In this document: positions 34,261-42,815 of the stretch, piece after piece
How positions within the stretch are numbered: position 1 is the first letter of the stretch
Layout: each line of letters begins with the position of its first letter
NCBI GenBank assembly: GCA_036271555.1
Contig: DATBAK010000036.1
Location: 30,433 to 94,432, forward strand
Origin: Acidimicrobiia bacterium
GTDB taxonomy: Bacteria; Actinomycetota; Acidimicrobiia; IMCC26256; PALSA-610
Length of the DNA stretch: 64,000 nucleotides
Direction: 5' to 3'
Translations under genes and position numbers: made by a program
Notes under the pieces: generated by a model
The model's database searches: none
The model's input: only the letters and a program-made list of their open reading frames with translations
Told to the model about the DNA's origin: nothing

Positions 34261-35169
34261 TCAGGCCCAGGGCAGCTCGAGGGCGAAGCGGTCGGCGAGC
34301 GCGGCCTCGTCGGCCGCGAAGTGCGCCCGCAGGCGGGCCTCGGTCTCGGCCGACCAGCGCCCGCCTTCGTCACCCTCGGCTGCGGGTTCGTCGCGACGCA
34401 CGTTCCAGTGGTCGAACCTGATGAAGAGGCGACTGCGCGTGCCCTGCGGCATCCGCTTCCACAGCCAGCCGACCGGGGATCGTCGCAACCGGCGCTGCAC
34501 GTTCGGGAACCGTCGCTGCGAGCCGCCGACGTGGAAGCGCTCCCCCAGCCCATCGGGCAACACGACCGACACGCCGAGGAACTCGTAGATCTTGCCGAGC
34601 ACCGCGGCGGGCTCGGACTCGAGGTCGCTCGTGTACGTCACGAGCAGCTGCTCGCGGTCGAAGCGCTCGAGATAGTCGCCGAGCATGCGGCCGTACTCGC
34701 TCCACGCGACGTAGGTCTCGCCGAGACGGGTCGACGCGCGCCCGGCCTCGAGCGCTTCGGGACTCGAGAGCATCTCCGCGATCGCGTCGTCGAACGACCG
34801 CGTGTCCTGATCGCGACGCGCCGCCATCCGGTAGTGCGAGTACGCGCGCTCGACCGGGTCGCGCAGGATCGCGACGAGCCGGGCCGCGGGGAACGCGTCG
34901 GCGACCCGTTGCGCGCACCCGCGGATGCACATGTACTGCGGCGTCACGGTGCCGAGCAGCCGACCCTCGGGCAGCGGCTGCGGGAAGTAGGTCGTGAAGA
35001 GGTGCTCCGCGCCCTTCGAGTACAGCTCGGGCCGGTTGAAGAACGGCGCTTCCTTGTCGGCCGGAAGGCACAGGCGCGGGTGCTGGCGCAGGTGCTCGAA
35101 GAGCGTCGTCGTCCCGCCCTTCTGCGCGCCAATGACGACGAAGTCGAGCGCAGGCGGCGGCGATCCCAT
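34261..35169 (-). CDS. Sulfotransferase, heparan N-sulfotransferase-like (third of four)
   Basis: A 302-aa PAPS-dependent sulfotransferase. The phosphosulfate loop is VVIGAQKGGTTTLFEHL (11-27), followed by a KEAPFF motif and the 3'-phosphate site ARLVAILRDPVERAYSHYRM. The GAQKGGTTxL type of loop is typical of the Sulfotransfer_1 group that includes polysaccharide N- and O-sulfotransferases. It is cytosolic, with no signal peptide. The ATG at 35169 has no clear ribosome binding site. It is divergent from the fourth sulfotransferase 171 bp away; the shared spacer contains TAGGAT at 35221 on the plus strand. Confidence 0.9.
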   Translation of the reverse strand: MGSPPPALDFVVIGAQKGGTTTLFEHLRQHPRLCLPADKEAPFFNRPELYSKGAEHLFTTYFPQPLPEGRLLGTVTPQYMCIRGCAQRVADAFPAARLVAILRDPVERAYSHYRMAARRDQDTRSFDDAIAEMLSSPEALEAGRASTRLGETYVAWSEYGRMLGDYLERFDREQLLVTYTSDLESEPAAVLGKIYEFLGVSVVLPDGLGERFHVGGSQRRFPNVQRRLRRSPVGWLWKRMPQGTRSRLFIRFDHWNVRRDEPAAEGDEGGRWSAETEARLRAHFAADEAALADRFALELPWA

Positions 35170-35340
35170 GGGAGCGAGCGATGGTACCGGTCGCCCGGAA
35201 GCCGCTCGACCCCGGTCTCCTAGGATTCGCCGGATGCCCGCTCCGAGCTTGTTTGGTCAGCCTCGCAAGCTTCGGCTTCCCCGACGCCTCGGTGAGCAAG
35301 TTCGGCGGGCCGCAGGCGACGCGCCGGCTCTGGCGGCGAC

Positions 35341-36201
35341 GTGATCCTGATCATCGGCATGTCCCGATCGGGCACCACGTTCGTCGGCCGGTTGCTCGAG
35401 TCACGTCCCGACGTGCACCTCGAGACCGAGCCGCACATGGTGTGGAAGGCCGGCAGCTTCTCGCATCTCCCGGACGACGTCGTCGAGGACGACGCGCGCG
35501 CCGCCTCGTGGATCCGGCAGACGCTGCTCGATGCCGCCGCCGAGAAGACACTCGTCGAGAAGTCGCCGGTGAACTGCCTCCGACCCGACCTCGTGCACCG
35601 AGTCTTCCCCGACGCGCGCGTCGTCTACGTCGAGCGCGATCCCGCCCGCTGCATCGACTCGAACTACCGGCGCACGCTGAACCACGAGTCGCTGAAGCCG
35701 TCGATCGCGATCCGCAAGTACCTGACGCCCCGCCGGGCCGAGGGCGACTTCGGCGAGCACCTCGACGCGACGGGTGGACGATCGCTGCTCAAGCAGGTGC
35801 GTCCGCGCGATTGGCCGGCATTCGTCGCGTACACGGCCCGCCTGCTCTGGACGCGCCAGACGAAGGGTCCGCTCCCGTTCGGGCCGAAGATGGCGGGCTT
35901 CGTCGAGATCGTGCGCCGCGACGGGCCGCTCGCCTATCACGTCGAGGTCCTGCGGGTCGCGCAGGAACGCAAGACCCGCTTCGTCGAGCTCTACGGCGAC
36001 CGGCTCGCGAGCTTCCGGCTCGAGACGCTGCAGACCGATCCCGGCGAGATCGCGCGGCTCTTCACGTTCTGCGGGTTCCCGACCGATCGCATCGACGCCC
36101 TCGTCGGCGGCTTCGACCGCGATCTGGTGAGCCGCGCGTCGCGGCCGGGCCCACACGACGAGGAGATCCATCGACTGATGAAGACGCAGGGAGTCACGTG
36201 A
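35341..36201 (+). CDS. Sulfotransferase (fourth of four)
   Basis: A 286-aa protein with the phosphosulfate loop LIIGMSRSGTTFVGRLL (3-19) and the 3'-phosphate site ARVVYVERDPARCIDSNYRR. This belongs to the Sulfotransfer_3-like group and differs from the three others in the window. The GTG start at 35341 directly precedes the loop; the preceding ribosome binding site is weak. It overlaps the following gene by 4 nt (GTGA), so the two products are made together. No membrane segment. Confidence 0.87.
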   Translation: MILIIGMSRSGTTFVGRLLESRPDVHLETEPHMVWKAGSFSHLPDDVVEDDARAASWIRQTLLDAAAEKTLVEKSPVNCLRPDLVHRVFPDARVVYVERDPARCIDSNYRRTLNHESLKPSIAIRKYLTPRRAEGDFGEHLDATGGRSLLKQVRPRDWPAFVAYTARLLWTRQTKGPLPFGPKMAGFVEIVRRDGPLAYHVEVLRVAQERKTRFVELYGDRLASFRLETLQTDPGEIARLFTFCGFPTDRIDALVGGFDRDLVSRASRPGPHDEEIHRLMKTQGVT

Positions 36202-37190
36202 CGCTGCCCATCGACCCCGCGGAAGCGCTCGTCGTGGTGGGCGCGCTCGCGACGAAGCCGGCCGACCGCAACATCGAGCGCCACGAGGTGCATCCGGTCC
36301 AGGTCCTCACCGCCGACGGTTTCCAGCCGGTGCGCGCGCTCGACCGCGGTGAGTTCGGCATGAGCTCGCTCGTCATCCGGCCCGACGCCGACGTCGTCTA
36401 CGGCTCGTCGGGCAACGACTTCTTCCGCCTCGATCTCGCGACCGGCACCGTCACCGACTTCGACGTCGAGCTCAAGGACAGCCACGAGATCACGGAGGTC
36501 GACGGGACGCTCTGGATCGCGAACACCGGGCGCGACGAAGCGGTCGCGTTCGATCTCGCGACCGAGGGCTTCACGCAGCGGGTGCCGGTGCGGTCCGCGC
36601 GTCGACCCCAAGCGTCGGCCGCGCGTCCGGGCGGCGACGACGGCGCCGAGACCGTCGACAAGTTCCACGCCAATCAGATCGTGCGCACGCTCGACGGGAA
36701 GATGTCGGTGCTCGTGCACCACGTCGACGGCAAGCAGACCGTGAAGTACGTCGCGCAACGGCTCGTGAAGATGCAGGGCAACGGCGGCGTCATCGAGCTC
36801 GAGACCGGCCGCGGCACGCCGCTGTCACTGAGCGGGCCGCACAGCATCCAGATCGTCTCCGACGACGAGCAGTGGATCTGCGACAGCCGCGCCGGCGTGC
36901 TGCGCGTCTACGACCGGGCCTGGCGCGAGCGCGCGCAGATCCCGTGCGCCGGTTGGGGGCGCGGGGTCGCGGTGTCGCGGGGGTCGGGCACGGTGTTCGT
37001 CGGCATCTCGGCGATCCGCAAGCGCTACCTCCAGGTCATCCCGACCTCGCAGCACTCGCAGAACATGGTGCAGGCGTTCGACGTCGCGCGCCGCGCGCTC
37101 GTCGGCGAGACGCTCGTCCCGAACCTCGAGACGATCAACAACGTGTACGTCGTCTCGCTCGCGACCGCCGAACGCCTGCTCGCGCTGTAG
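36198..37190 (+). CDS. Beta-propeller-like protein coupled to a sulfotransferase
   Basis: A 330-aa protein of unknown function, starting GTG 36198 inside the sulfotransferase stop. It has no signal peptide or membrane segment. Repeated short strands (SSLVIRPDADVVYGSSGND, EVDGTLWIANTGRD, SDDEQWICDSRAGVLRVYD, GWGRGVAVSRGSGTVFVG) suggest an NHL/SMP30-like propeller, and may belong to one of the DUF families found next to sulfotransferases. It could bind the polysaccharide precursor or act as a lactonase or epimerase-like enzyme, but no catalytic set is recognisable. The tight overlap suggests a joint role with the sulfotransferase. Confidence 0.7.
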   Translation: MTLPIDPAEALVVVGALATKPADRNIERHEVHPVQVLTADGFQPVRALDRGEFGMSSLVIRPDADVVYGSSGNDFFRLDLATGTVTDFDVELKDSHEITEVDGTLWIANTGRDEAVAFDLATEGFTQRVPVRSARRPQASAARPGGDDGAETVDKFHANQIVRTLDGKMSVLVHHVDGKQTVKYVAQRLVKMQGNGGVIELETGRGTPLSLSGPHSIQIVSDDEQWICDSRAGVLRVYDRAWRERAQIPCAGWGRGVAVSRGSGTVFVGISAIRKRYLQVIPTSQHSQNMVQAFDVARRALVGETLVPNLETINNVYVVSLATAERLLAL

Positions 37191-37219
37191 TCGCGGCGCT
37201 CTGACAGCGCACGACGGCA

Positions 37220-37326
37220 AACGGCGAGAGGAGTGAGCAAGCGACCTTGCTCACTCCCATCCCGCGTCATGGAGCGGCGAGCGCCCGCGGGCCGGGTATC
37301 CCGGCCCGCAGCGAGCGCGACCATCA
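37220..37326 (+). repeat. Structured intergenic repeat, copy B
   Basis: The best-folded copy. The left hairpin GGAGTGAGCAAG-CGAC-CTTGCTCACTCC (37230-37257) is a perfect 12-bp stem. The core 37254-37281 differs from copies A and C by one base. The right hairpin GCGGGCCGGG-TAT-CCCGGCCCGC (37287-37309) is a perfect 10-bp stem. It ends in GCGAGCGCGACCATCAG. It lies between the convergent ends of the propeller-like gene and the repeat-protein gene. Confidence 0.8.
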
Positions 37327-37332
37327 GGACCG

Positions 37333-38781
37333 CTACATCATCCCGATCATCGGGCGGAAGAGCTTCACCGCGCTCATGTCACCCGCGAACGGCGCGCTCG
37401 GACCGAATTGGAAGATCTTCCCGGCCGAGTCGACGAACCAGTAGCCCTGCCCGTCGGAGGCGAGTCGCGCGCCGACGATCGGGTTGGTGTGGGCGGTGCC
37501 ACCCGCGGACCCGAAGAACGGCTCGTGTCCGAACACGAACATGCCGCCGTCGGATGCGTACAGGTAGTAACCGTCGCCGTCCTTCGCCGCGTACATGCCG
37601 ATGATCGGCTTGTTGAGGTGAAGGTTGCCGGTCGAGCCGAAGAAGCCGGCGTCCGATGGCGATCCGAAGGCGAAGATGCCGCCGTCGGAGGCCACGAGCC
37701 AGTAGCCGCGTCCGCTCGGCGCGGTCGCGATGCCGACGATCGGCTGGTTCAGGTGCAGGTACTGGAGGTCGTGGTGACCGGCCGAGTTGTTCCACGTCTG
37801 GGCGTCGCCATAGACGAGCACCTGACCGGTGGCGGTCACGAGGTAGTAGCCGGCCCCGGTCGCGGTGACGGCCATTCCGACGACGGGTGAGCTCAGCGCC
37901 GTGCCGCCGGCCGAGCCGTAGAACGGCGCGTCGCCGTAGCTGAAGACGCCGCCGTCGCTGGCGACGAACCAGTAGCCCGCGTTGCCGCAGGTGTTCTGCC
38001 CGGCAACCACCGGCTTGTTCAGCACCGTGCCACCGGTCGAGCCGTAGAACTTCTGGCCGCCGAAGTCGAAGACGCCGCCGTCGGAGGCGAGCATGCGGTA
38101 GCCCTTGAGCGCCGAGCTCGTGCTCGTCGTCGCGGTCGTGATCACGCGGATCTCGTCGACGACCGACGACGTCTTCAGCGCGAACGACAACGTGTGCGCG
38201 TTGATGAGCCGGGCGTAGTCACCGTGACCGTCGAGGCCGAGCTCGAGACCGGAGACGTTGTTCGCGTAGGTGGCCGGCCCGCGCAGCTCGGCCTTGCTCG
38301 CGTTGTTGCTCAACGTCGTCGCCTTCACCTCGACGCCGAGGATCGTGCCGGTGAAGCCCACAGTCGCGGCGCGGCGCACGATCGAGTCGCCGGGCGGGTC
38401 CGAGTGGACGAGGTAGCTGTTCACGAGGGTGCTCGCCGCGATCGTCGGCTGCGGGTTCGGCAGGCTCGACGGCTTGGAGTACAGGCCCGGGTTCTTGAAG
38501 TCGACGGGCACGCTCTGGCCGAGCGAGTGCATGCTCCGCTCTTCGTACACGTGCATCGTGGCGCTGACCGCGGTGCCCGGCCGCAGGCTCGCCGGCAGCG
38601 TGCCGGTGACGACGCCACCGCACAGACCGTTCACGCCCACGGTCGCAGGCGGCGTGGCCGCCGGGCGCGGCGTGGTCGCGCCGGCAGGCATCTGACCGGA
38701 AGCGAGCGCCGCCCCCGCCAGTGCCGCGATCGAAGCAACCGCCGCGATCCGTCCGTGGATCCGTCGGGTCCTCAACGTCAT
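37333..38781 (-). CDS. Secreted protein with GYWLVASDGG-type repeats
   Basis: A 482-aa exported protein: signal peptide 1-36 (cleavage likely near MPAGATT), a unique domain (about 40-220) with a conserved-looking CGG pair (NGLCGGVVTG), then about six units of ~42 residues to the C-terminus (YRMLASDGGVFDFGGQKFYG, YWFVASDGGVFSYG, YWLVASDGGIFAFG, YYLYASDGGMFVFG and others). These repeats match those in the protein at 28393-31206 and probably fold as a small propeller displayed on the surface. Function unknown. The ATG at 38781 is preceded by a weak GAAGGG. It ends 7 nt from copy B of the structured repeat. Confidence 0.8.
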   Translation of the reverse strand: MTLRTRRIHGRIAAVASIAALAGAALASGQMPAGATTPRPAATPPATVGVNGLCGGVVTGTLPASLRPGTAVSATMHVYEERSMHSLGQSVPVDFKNPGLYSKPSSLPNPQPTIAASTLVNSYLVHSDPPGDSIVRRAATVGFTGTILGVEVKATTLSNNASKAELRGPATYANNVSGLELGLDGHGDYARLINAHTLSFALKTSSVVDEIRVITTATTSTSSALKGYRMLASDGGVFDFGGQKFYGSTGGTVLNKPVVAGQNTCGNAGYWFVASDGGVFSYGDAPFYGSAGGTALSSPVVGMAVTATGAGYYLVTATGQVLVYGDAQTWNNSAGHHDLQYLHLNQPIVGIATAPSGRGYWLVASDGGIFAFGSPSDAGFFGSTGNLHLNKPIIGMYAAKDGDGYYLYASDGGMFVFGHEPFFGSAGGTAHTNPIVGARLASDGQGYWFVDSAGKIFQFGPSAPFAGDMSAVKLFRPMIGMM

Positions 38782-38817
38782 GAATCCAGCCCTTCGTCGG
38801 GTTGTGGTGCACCTGGC

Positions 38818-39933
38818 TCAGCGAACGGAACGCACGAGCGCCTGATACTGCCGTAGGGCGACCTTCGGCTGGTCATCGTGGGTGTAGAGCCCGAAGAAAT
38901 TGCCGTGGTCGCCGGTGTCGGTGCCCTTGTCACGGTAGTCGAACCAGCACAACGGGCCCGCCCAGGGGTAGCTCCCCCAGAGGCGGTACGCGTCGTACAT
39001 GATCTTCGCCTGTTGCACCTGGTCGACCGACTTCGGACCGCCCGTCGGCGCGCCGTATTCGGTGATCCAGACCTTCTTCGCCGAGTCGCCGTTCGCGACC
39101 ATCGTGCGGCGCGCGTTCAGCATGCGGCTCCAGCTGCGCTGCCCCGCGTCGTCCGACGGCATCAGCGGATACGTGTACGGGTGGTAGCTGACCCCGTCGA
39201 AGTACGGCTTCGCGCCGGCGCGATACAGCGCGGCGAGGAACTCGTCGCCGCCGAGCACGCCCTTGCCGGTCTCGCCGCCGAGGCCACCCGTGAGCACGAG
39301 CGCCTTCGGATCGGCCGCCTTGATCGCCGGATACGTGAGCTGCAGCACCTGCTCGTACCGGGCGGGATCGGGGTGGGCGAAGCTCTTCACGTGGTTCGGC
39401 TCGTTGCCGAGCTCGTAGGCCGCGACCTTGCCCCGATACCGCTGCGCGAGCTTGCCGGCGAAGGTCGCGTACGTGTGCAGGTCGGGCGGGAACTCGACCG
39501 ACCCCGCGCCCGACGCGCGCGCCCACTTCGGTGTGCCCGTGAGGTCGAAGATGATCCGGACGTCGTGCTTCGCCGCGTCGGACACGATGCGGTCGGGCAC
39601 CGTCCAGTCGTCCTGATCCGGCCCGCGCTTCTCGACGATGTCCCAACGGATACCGGTGCGGATCCACTGCGCGCCCAGCGTCGCGATGCTCGCGATGTCG
39701 GCGTCGATACGGTCCGGCTCCTCCTTCACGAGCTGGATCCCGGTCGAGATCCCGAACTGGTCGGGCTGCAGCCCGGCGATCGTCTTCGCGTCGACGGTCG
39801 CGTCGGGCTCGGCGGGCGCGGCCTGCTTGTTGCGGCCGTCGTGGCGCGCGACCGCCACACCGACGACCACCGCCACCGCCGCGACCAGCACCACCGCGAG
39901 CAGCGCCGCGACAATGCGTCGGTTCCGGGACAT
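38818..39933 (-). CDS. Membrane-anchored glycoside hydrolase, GH39/GH5-like (clan A)
   Basis: A 371-aa protein with an uncleaved-looking N-terminal helix (7-29) and an extracytoplasmic (beta/alpha)8 glycosidase domain. The acid/base is E178 (YELGNEPN) and the nucleophile E292 (WITEYGAP), the arrangement of retaining clan-A enzymes. FDGVSYHPYTYP lies between them. Size, single anchor and location in a Wzx/Wzy-type locus resemble PslG, which trims exopolysaccharide in Pseudomonas (family analogy). It probably cleaves the polysaccharide made here, during export or release. A paralogue lies at 48122-49261. The ATG at 39933 has a weak ribosome binding site. Confidence 0.85.
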   Translation of the reverse strand: MSRNRRIVAALLAVVLVAAVAVVVGVAVARHDGRNKQAAPAEPDATVDAKTIAGLQPDQFGISTGIQLVKEEPDRIDADIASIATLGAQWIRTGIRWDIVEKRGPDQDDWTVPDRIVSDAAKHDVRIIFDLTGTPKWARASGAGSVEFPPDLHTYATFAGKLAQRYRGKVAAYELGNEPNHVKSFAHPDPARYEQVLQLTYPAIKAADPKALVLTGGLGGETGKGVLGGDEFLAALYRAGAKPYFDGVSYHPYTYPLMPSDDAGQRSWSRMLNARRTMVANGDSAKKVWITEYGAPTGGPKSVDQVQQAKIMYDAYRLWGSYPWAGPLCWFDYRDKGTDTGDHGNFFGLYTHDDQPKVALRQYQALVRSVR

Positions 39934-40237
39934 GAGCCGCTATGCGCAGACCGCAGGTGCGGTCAGCCGGGGCACGACATCGCGTCGTACGAATCGAACG
40001 CGTCAGGTCGCAGCCGCATCGGCGACGACCTTACGCGAGGGTTGGCGACCTCCGGCCGGCGGCCTCGCGGCCTTTTCTCAGGACGGCCCCGCGGCCGATA
40101 GGCTCGCGGCGCGTGCGTGCGCCCGGGGCGGCCGCGTGCCGTTGTGAATCCGACCGGCGGCGAATTCTCCAAACGTGCCGATCCGGAAGGAACTCGGTAT
40201 CCTCATGACACTGAGCGTCGTAGGGCGGTGACTGCAC
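39934..40237. other. Intergenic region between glycoside hydrolase and cysD
   Basis: This 304-bp divergent spacer has no gene I can support. It holds GGCCG...CGGCC followed by TTTT (40054-40076, plus strand), a weak terminator-like hairpin that could lie in a long cysD leader. TATCCT near 40199 is a possible -10 box. A 9-codon frame (ATG ... MTLSVVGR) ends just before cysD; it has no Cys codon. Confidence 0.4.
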
Positions 40238-41143
40238 GTGAATACTCAGATCTCACATCTCGACGCGCTCGAAGCGGAGTCGATCCACATCTTCCGTGAG
40301 GTCGCGGCCGAGTTCGAGAAGCCCGTGCTCTTGTTCTCGGGCGGCAAGGACTCGATCGTGATGCTCCGGCTGGCCGAGAAGGCGTTCTCGCCGGCGCGCA
40401 TTCCGTTCGCGGTGATGCACGTCGACACGGGCCACAACTTCTCGGAGGTCATCGACTTCCGGGACCGGCGGGTCGCCGAGCTCGGCTTGAACCTCGTGGT
40501 CGCCTCGGTTCAGGAGTCGATCGACACCGGCCGGGTCGTCGAGGAGACGGGCCCGCGGGCCAGCCGGAACCGGCTCCAGACCACGACGTTGCTCGACGGC
40601 ATCCAGTCGAACGGGTTCGACGCCGTCTTCGGCGGCGGGCGACGCGACGAGGAGAAGGCCCGCGCCAAGGAGCGCGTCTACTCCTTCCGCGACGAGTTCG
40701 GTCAGTGGGACCCGAAGAACCAGCGGCCCGAGCTCTGGAACCTCTACAACGGGCGCCACCGCAAGAGCGAGCACATCCGGATCTTCCCGATCTCGGACTG
40801 GACCGAGCTCGACATCTGGCAATACATCGACGAGCAGAAGATCGAGGTGCCGTCGATCTACTTCGCGCACCACCGCGACGTCTTCCGTCGCGACGGGATG
40901 CTGCTCGCGGTCTCCGACTTCGTCACGCTGCTCCCCGACGAAGAGCCGGAGAACCTGCTCGTGCGCTACCGCACCGTCGGTGACGCGAGCTGCACCGGCG
41001 CGGTGGAGTCGTCCGCCGGGACCGTGCACGACATCATCCTCGAGGTCGCGGCATCGCGAATCACCGAGCGCGGCGCGACGCGCGCCGACGACCGCTTCAC
41101 CGAGGCCGCCATGGAGGACCGCAAGCGCGAGGGGTATTTCTGA
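40238..41143 (+). CDS. cysD: Sulfate adenylyltransferase subunit 2
   Basis: The 301-aa catalytic subunit of ATP sulfurylase, which makes APS from ATP and sulfate. It has the PP-loop LLFSGGKDSIVML (about 31-43), then HVDTGHNF and GGRRDEEKARAKER, and ends DRKREGYF as usual in the family. It starts with GTG, preceded by a GGGCGGTGA stretch. The TGA overlaps the ATG of cysN (TGATG). The product APS can enter reduction by the CysH at 13.7 kb or, after phosphorylation, feed the four sulfotransferases. Confidence 0.95.
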   Translation: MNTQISHLDALEAESIHIFREVAAEFEKPVLLFSGGKDSIVMLRLAEKAFSPARIPFAVMHVDTGHNFSEVIDFRDRRVAELGLNLVVASVQESIDTGRVVEETGPRASRNRLQTTTLLDGIQSNGFDAVFGGGRRDEEKARAKERVYSFRDEFGQWDPKNQRPELWNLYNGRHRKSEHIRIFPISDWTELDIWQYIDEQKIEVPSIYFAHHRDVFRRDGMLLAVSDFVTLLPDEEPENLLVRYRTVGDASCTGAVESSAGTVHDIILEVAASRITERGATRADDRFTEAAMEDRKREGYF

Positions 41144-42396
41144 TGGAGATGCTGCGGTTCGCGACCGCGGGTTCGGTCGACGACGGCAAGAGCACGCTCA
41201 TCGGGCGCTTGCTGCTCGAGACGAAGCAGATCTTCGAGGACCAGCTCGAGGCGGTCGAGCGCACGAGCCGCGACCGCGGGTTCGACTACACGAACCTCGC
41301 GCTGCTCACCGACGGTCTGCGCGCCGAGCGCGAGCAGGGCATCACGATCGACGTCGCGTACCGCTACTTCGCGACGCCACGGCGCAAGTTCATCATCGCC
41401 GACACGCCCGGACACGTGCAGTACACGCGCAACATGGTTACCGGCGCGTCGACCGCCGACCTCGCGCTCGTGCTCATCGACGCGCGCAAGGGCGTGCTCG
41501 AGCAGTCGCGGCGCCACTCGGTGATCGCATCGCTGCTGCAAGTGCGCCACCTCGTGCTCTGCGTGAACAAGATGGACCTCGTCGACTACGACGAAGAGCG
41601 CTTCGAAGAGATCTGCGCGGAGTTCACCGACTTCGCCGGCAAGCTCGAGATCGACGACCTCACGTTCATCCCGATCTCGGCGCTGCACGGCGACAACGTC
41701 GTCACGCACTCGCCGAACACGCCGTGGTACGGCGGCCCGACGCTGCTCCATCACCTCGAGCACCTCTACATCGGCTCCGACCGCAACCTCATCGACGCGC
41801 GGTTTCCGGTGCAGTTCGTCGTCCGGCCGATGTCGCACGAGCACCACGACTACCGCGGCTACGCCGGGCAGGTCGCGAGCGGCATCTTCCGCGCCGGCGA
41901 CGAGGTCATGGTGCTGCCGACCGGCTTCACGACGTCGGTCGCGAGCATCGACGTCTTCGGCGGCCCCGTCGAGGAGGCGTTCCCGCCGATGTCGGTGAGC
42001 ATCCGCCTCGCCGACGACCTCGACGTCAGCCGCGGCGACATGCTCTGCCGGCCGAACAACGCGGCGACCGCGACGCAGGACATCGACGCGATGGTCTGCT
42101 GGTTCAACGAGCGGCCGCTACGCGAGGGAACGATCTACGGCATCAAGCACACCACGCGCACCGCACGCTGTCGCGTGCAAGGACTGCAGTACCGGCTCGA
42201 CGTGAACACGTTGCACCGCGACGAGCAGCCGGGTGCGATCGCGATGAACGACATCGGCAGGATCAGCCTGCGCTCGACGGTCCCGTTGTTCGTCGACGAG
42301 TACCGCCGCAACCGCATCACGGGCAGCTTCATCCTGATCGACGAAGGCACCCACGAGACCGTGGGCGCCGGGATGATCCTCGGAGAGTCGAGCTGA
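41143..42396 (+). CDS. cysN: Sulfate adenylyltransferase subunit 1 (GTPase), without APS kinase domain
   Basis: A 417-aa EF-Tu-like GTPase that drives APS synthesis by CysD. G1 is GSVDDGKST (10-18), G3 is DTPGHVQYTRN, G4 is NKMD, followed by two beta-barrel domains. The protein stops at ~417 residues, so the CysC (APS kinase) domain fused to CysN in many actinobacteria is absent. Start ATG 41143 is translationally coupled to cysD. No separate cysC is found in the window, although PAPS is needed by the local sulfotransferases. Confidence 0.95.
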   Translation: MEMLRFATAGSVDDGKSTLIGRLLLETKQIFEDQLEAVERTSRDRGFDYTNLALLTDGLRAEREQGITIDVAYRYFATPRRKFIIADTPGHVQYTRNMVTGASTADLALVLIDARKGVLEQSRRHSVIASLLQVRHLVLCVNKMDLVDYDEERFEEICAEFTDFAGKLEIDDLTFIPISALHGDNVVTHSPNTPWYGGPTLLHHLEHLYIGSDRNLIDARFPVQFVVRPMSHEHHDYRGYAGQVASGIFRAGDEVMVLPTGFTTSVASIDVFGGPVEEAFPPMSVSIRLADDLDVSRGDMLCRPNNAATATQDIDAMVCWFNERPLREGTIYGIKHTTRTARCRVQGLQYRLDVNTLHRDEQPGAIAMNDIGRISLRSTVPLFVDEYRRNRITGSFILIDEGTHETVGAGMILGESS

Positions 42397-42815
42397 ACGA
42401 ACGGACCGGACGGGTCGCACGGACTCGACCGATCCCGTCGACAAAGCACGAAGTCCACGGCCGATTTCGGGGGGCAGGCCACGAGGGCAGCGCAGAATGT
42501 TCACGCCTCGGCAACATTTCGGAAGCCGTCGCGCGAAATGATGTTGCCGCCACTGGTAGTGGCGACCAGCGCAAGGCAGAATGGGCTGTCCCGGGCTTCC
42601 CGGGGCGCCAACACTCGGACAGGTCGGGGACCCTGGACGGGCCAAGAAAGGATTAAGGACCGAGCCGTCGGGGGAACGTTGGGAACGCACGGGGGCGGCA
42701 GGATGACGCGATCAGGGGCAGGGCGGCCCGGGACCGGCGCACAGCGTTGGTCCAGCATGGAGGCGATGAACCCGGTTCTCGGCGTGCCCGCACGCGAAAC
42801 GGGGGTACCCGCCGC
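42397..42815 (+). promoter_or_regulatory. Structured leader region upstream of the sugar transferase gene
   Basis: A 419-bp spacer without a supported gene. It holds three consecutive hairpins: GGCAACAT-TTCG (42510-42521) pairing with CGAAAT-GATGTTGCC (42534-42548) with a 3-nt bulge; CGCCACT-GGT-AGTGGCG (42548-42564), a perfect 7-bp stem; and CCCGGG-CTT-CCCGGG (42590-42604). The rest to the GTG at 42816 is G-rich. Such a chain of hairpins suggests a regulatory RNA or a transcription-control region. I could not match it to a known riboswitch class. Confidence 0.45.

Noticed and set aside
35181..35340. N-terminal extension or separate small gene before the fourth sulfotransferase
   Set aside because: The open frame starting at 35181 is in another frame than the sulfotransferase and runs into it as a shadow; the spacer is better read as a divergent promoter region.
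40206..40232. Nine-codon frame before cysD as a regulatory leader peptide
   Set aside because: It has no Cys or other repeated codon and no hairpin pair around it. Its length is within chance expectation.
41143..42396. APS kinase domain fused to CysN
   Set aside because: The protein ends at 417 residues after the second beta-barrel and no kinase P-loop follows. The next frames hold no CysC motif.
42397..42815. Known riboswitch (c-di-GMP, c-di-AMP, cobalamin) upstream of the sugar transferase
   Set aside because: I compared remembered consensus segments and found no match for the conserved cores. Only generic hairpins can be claimed.
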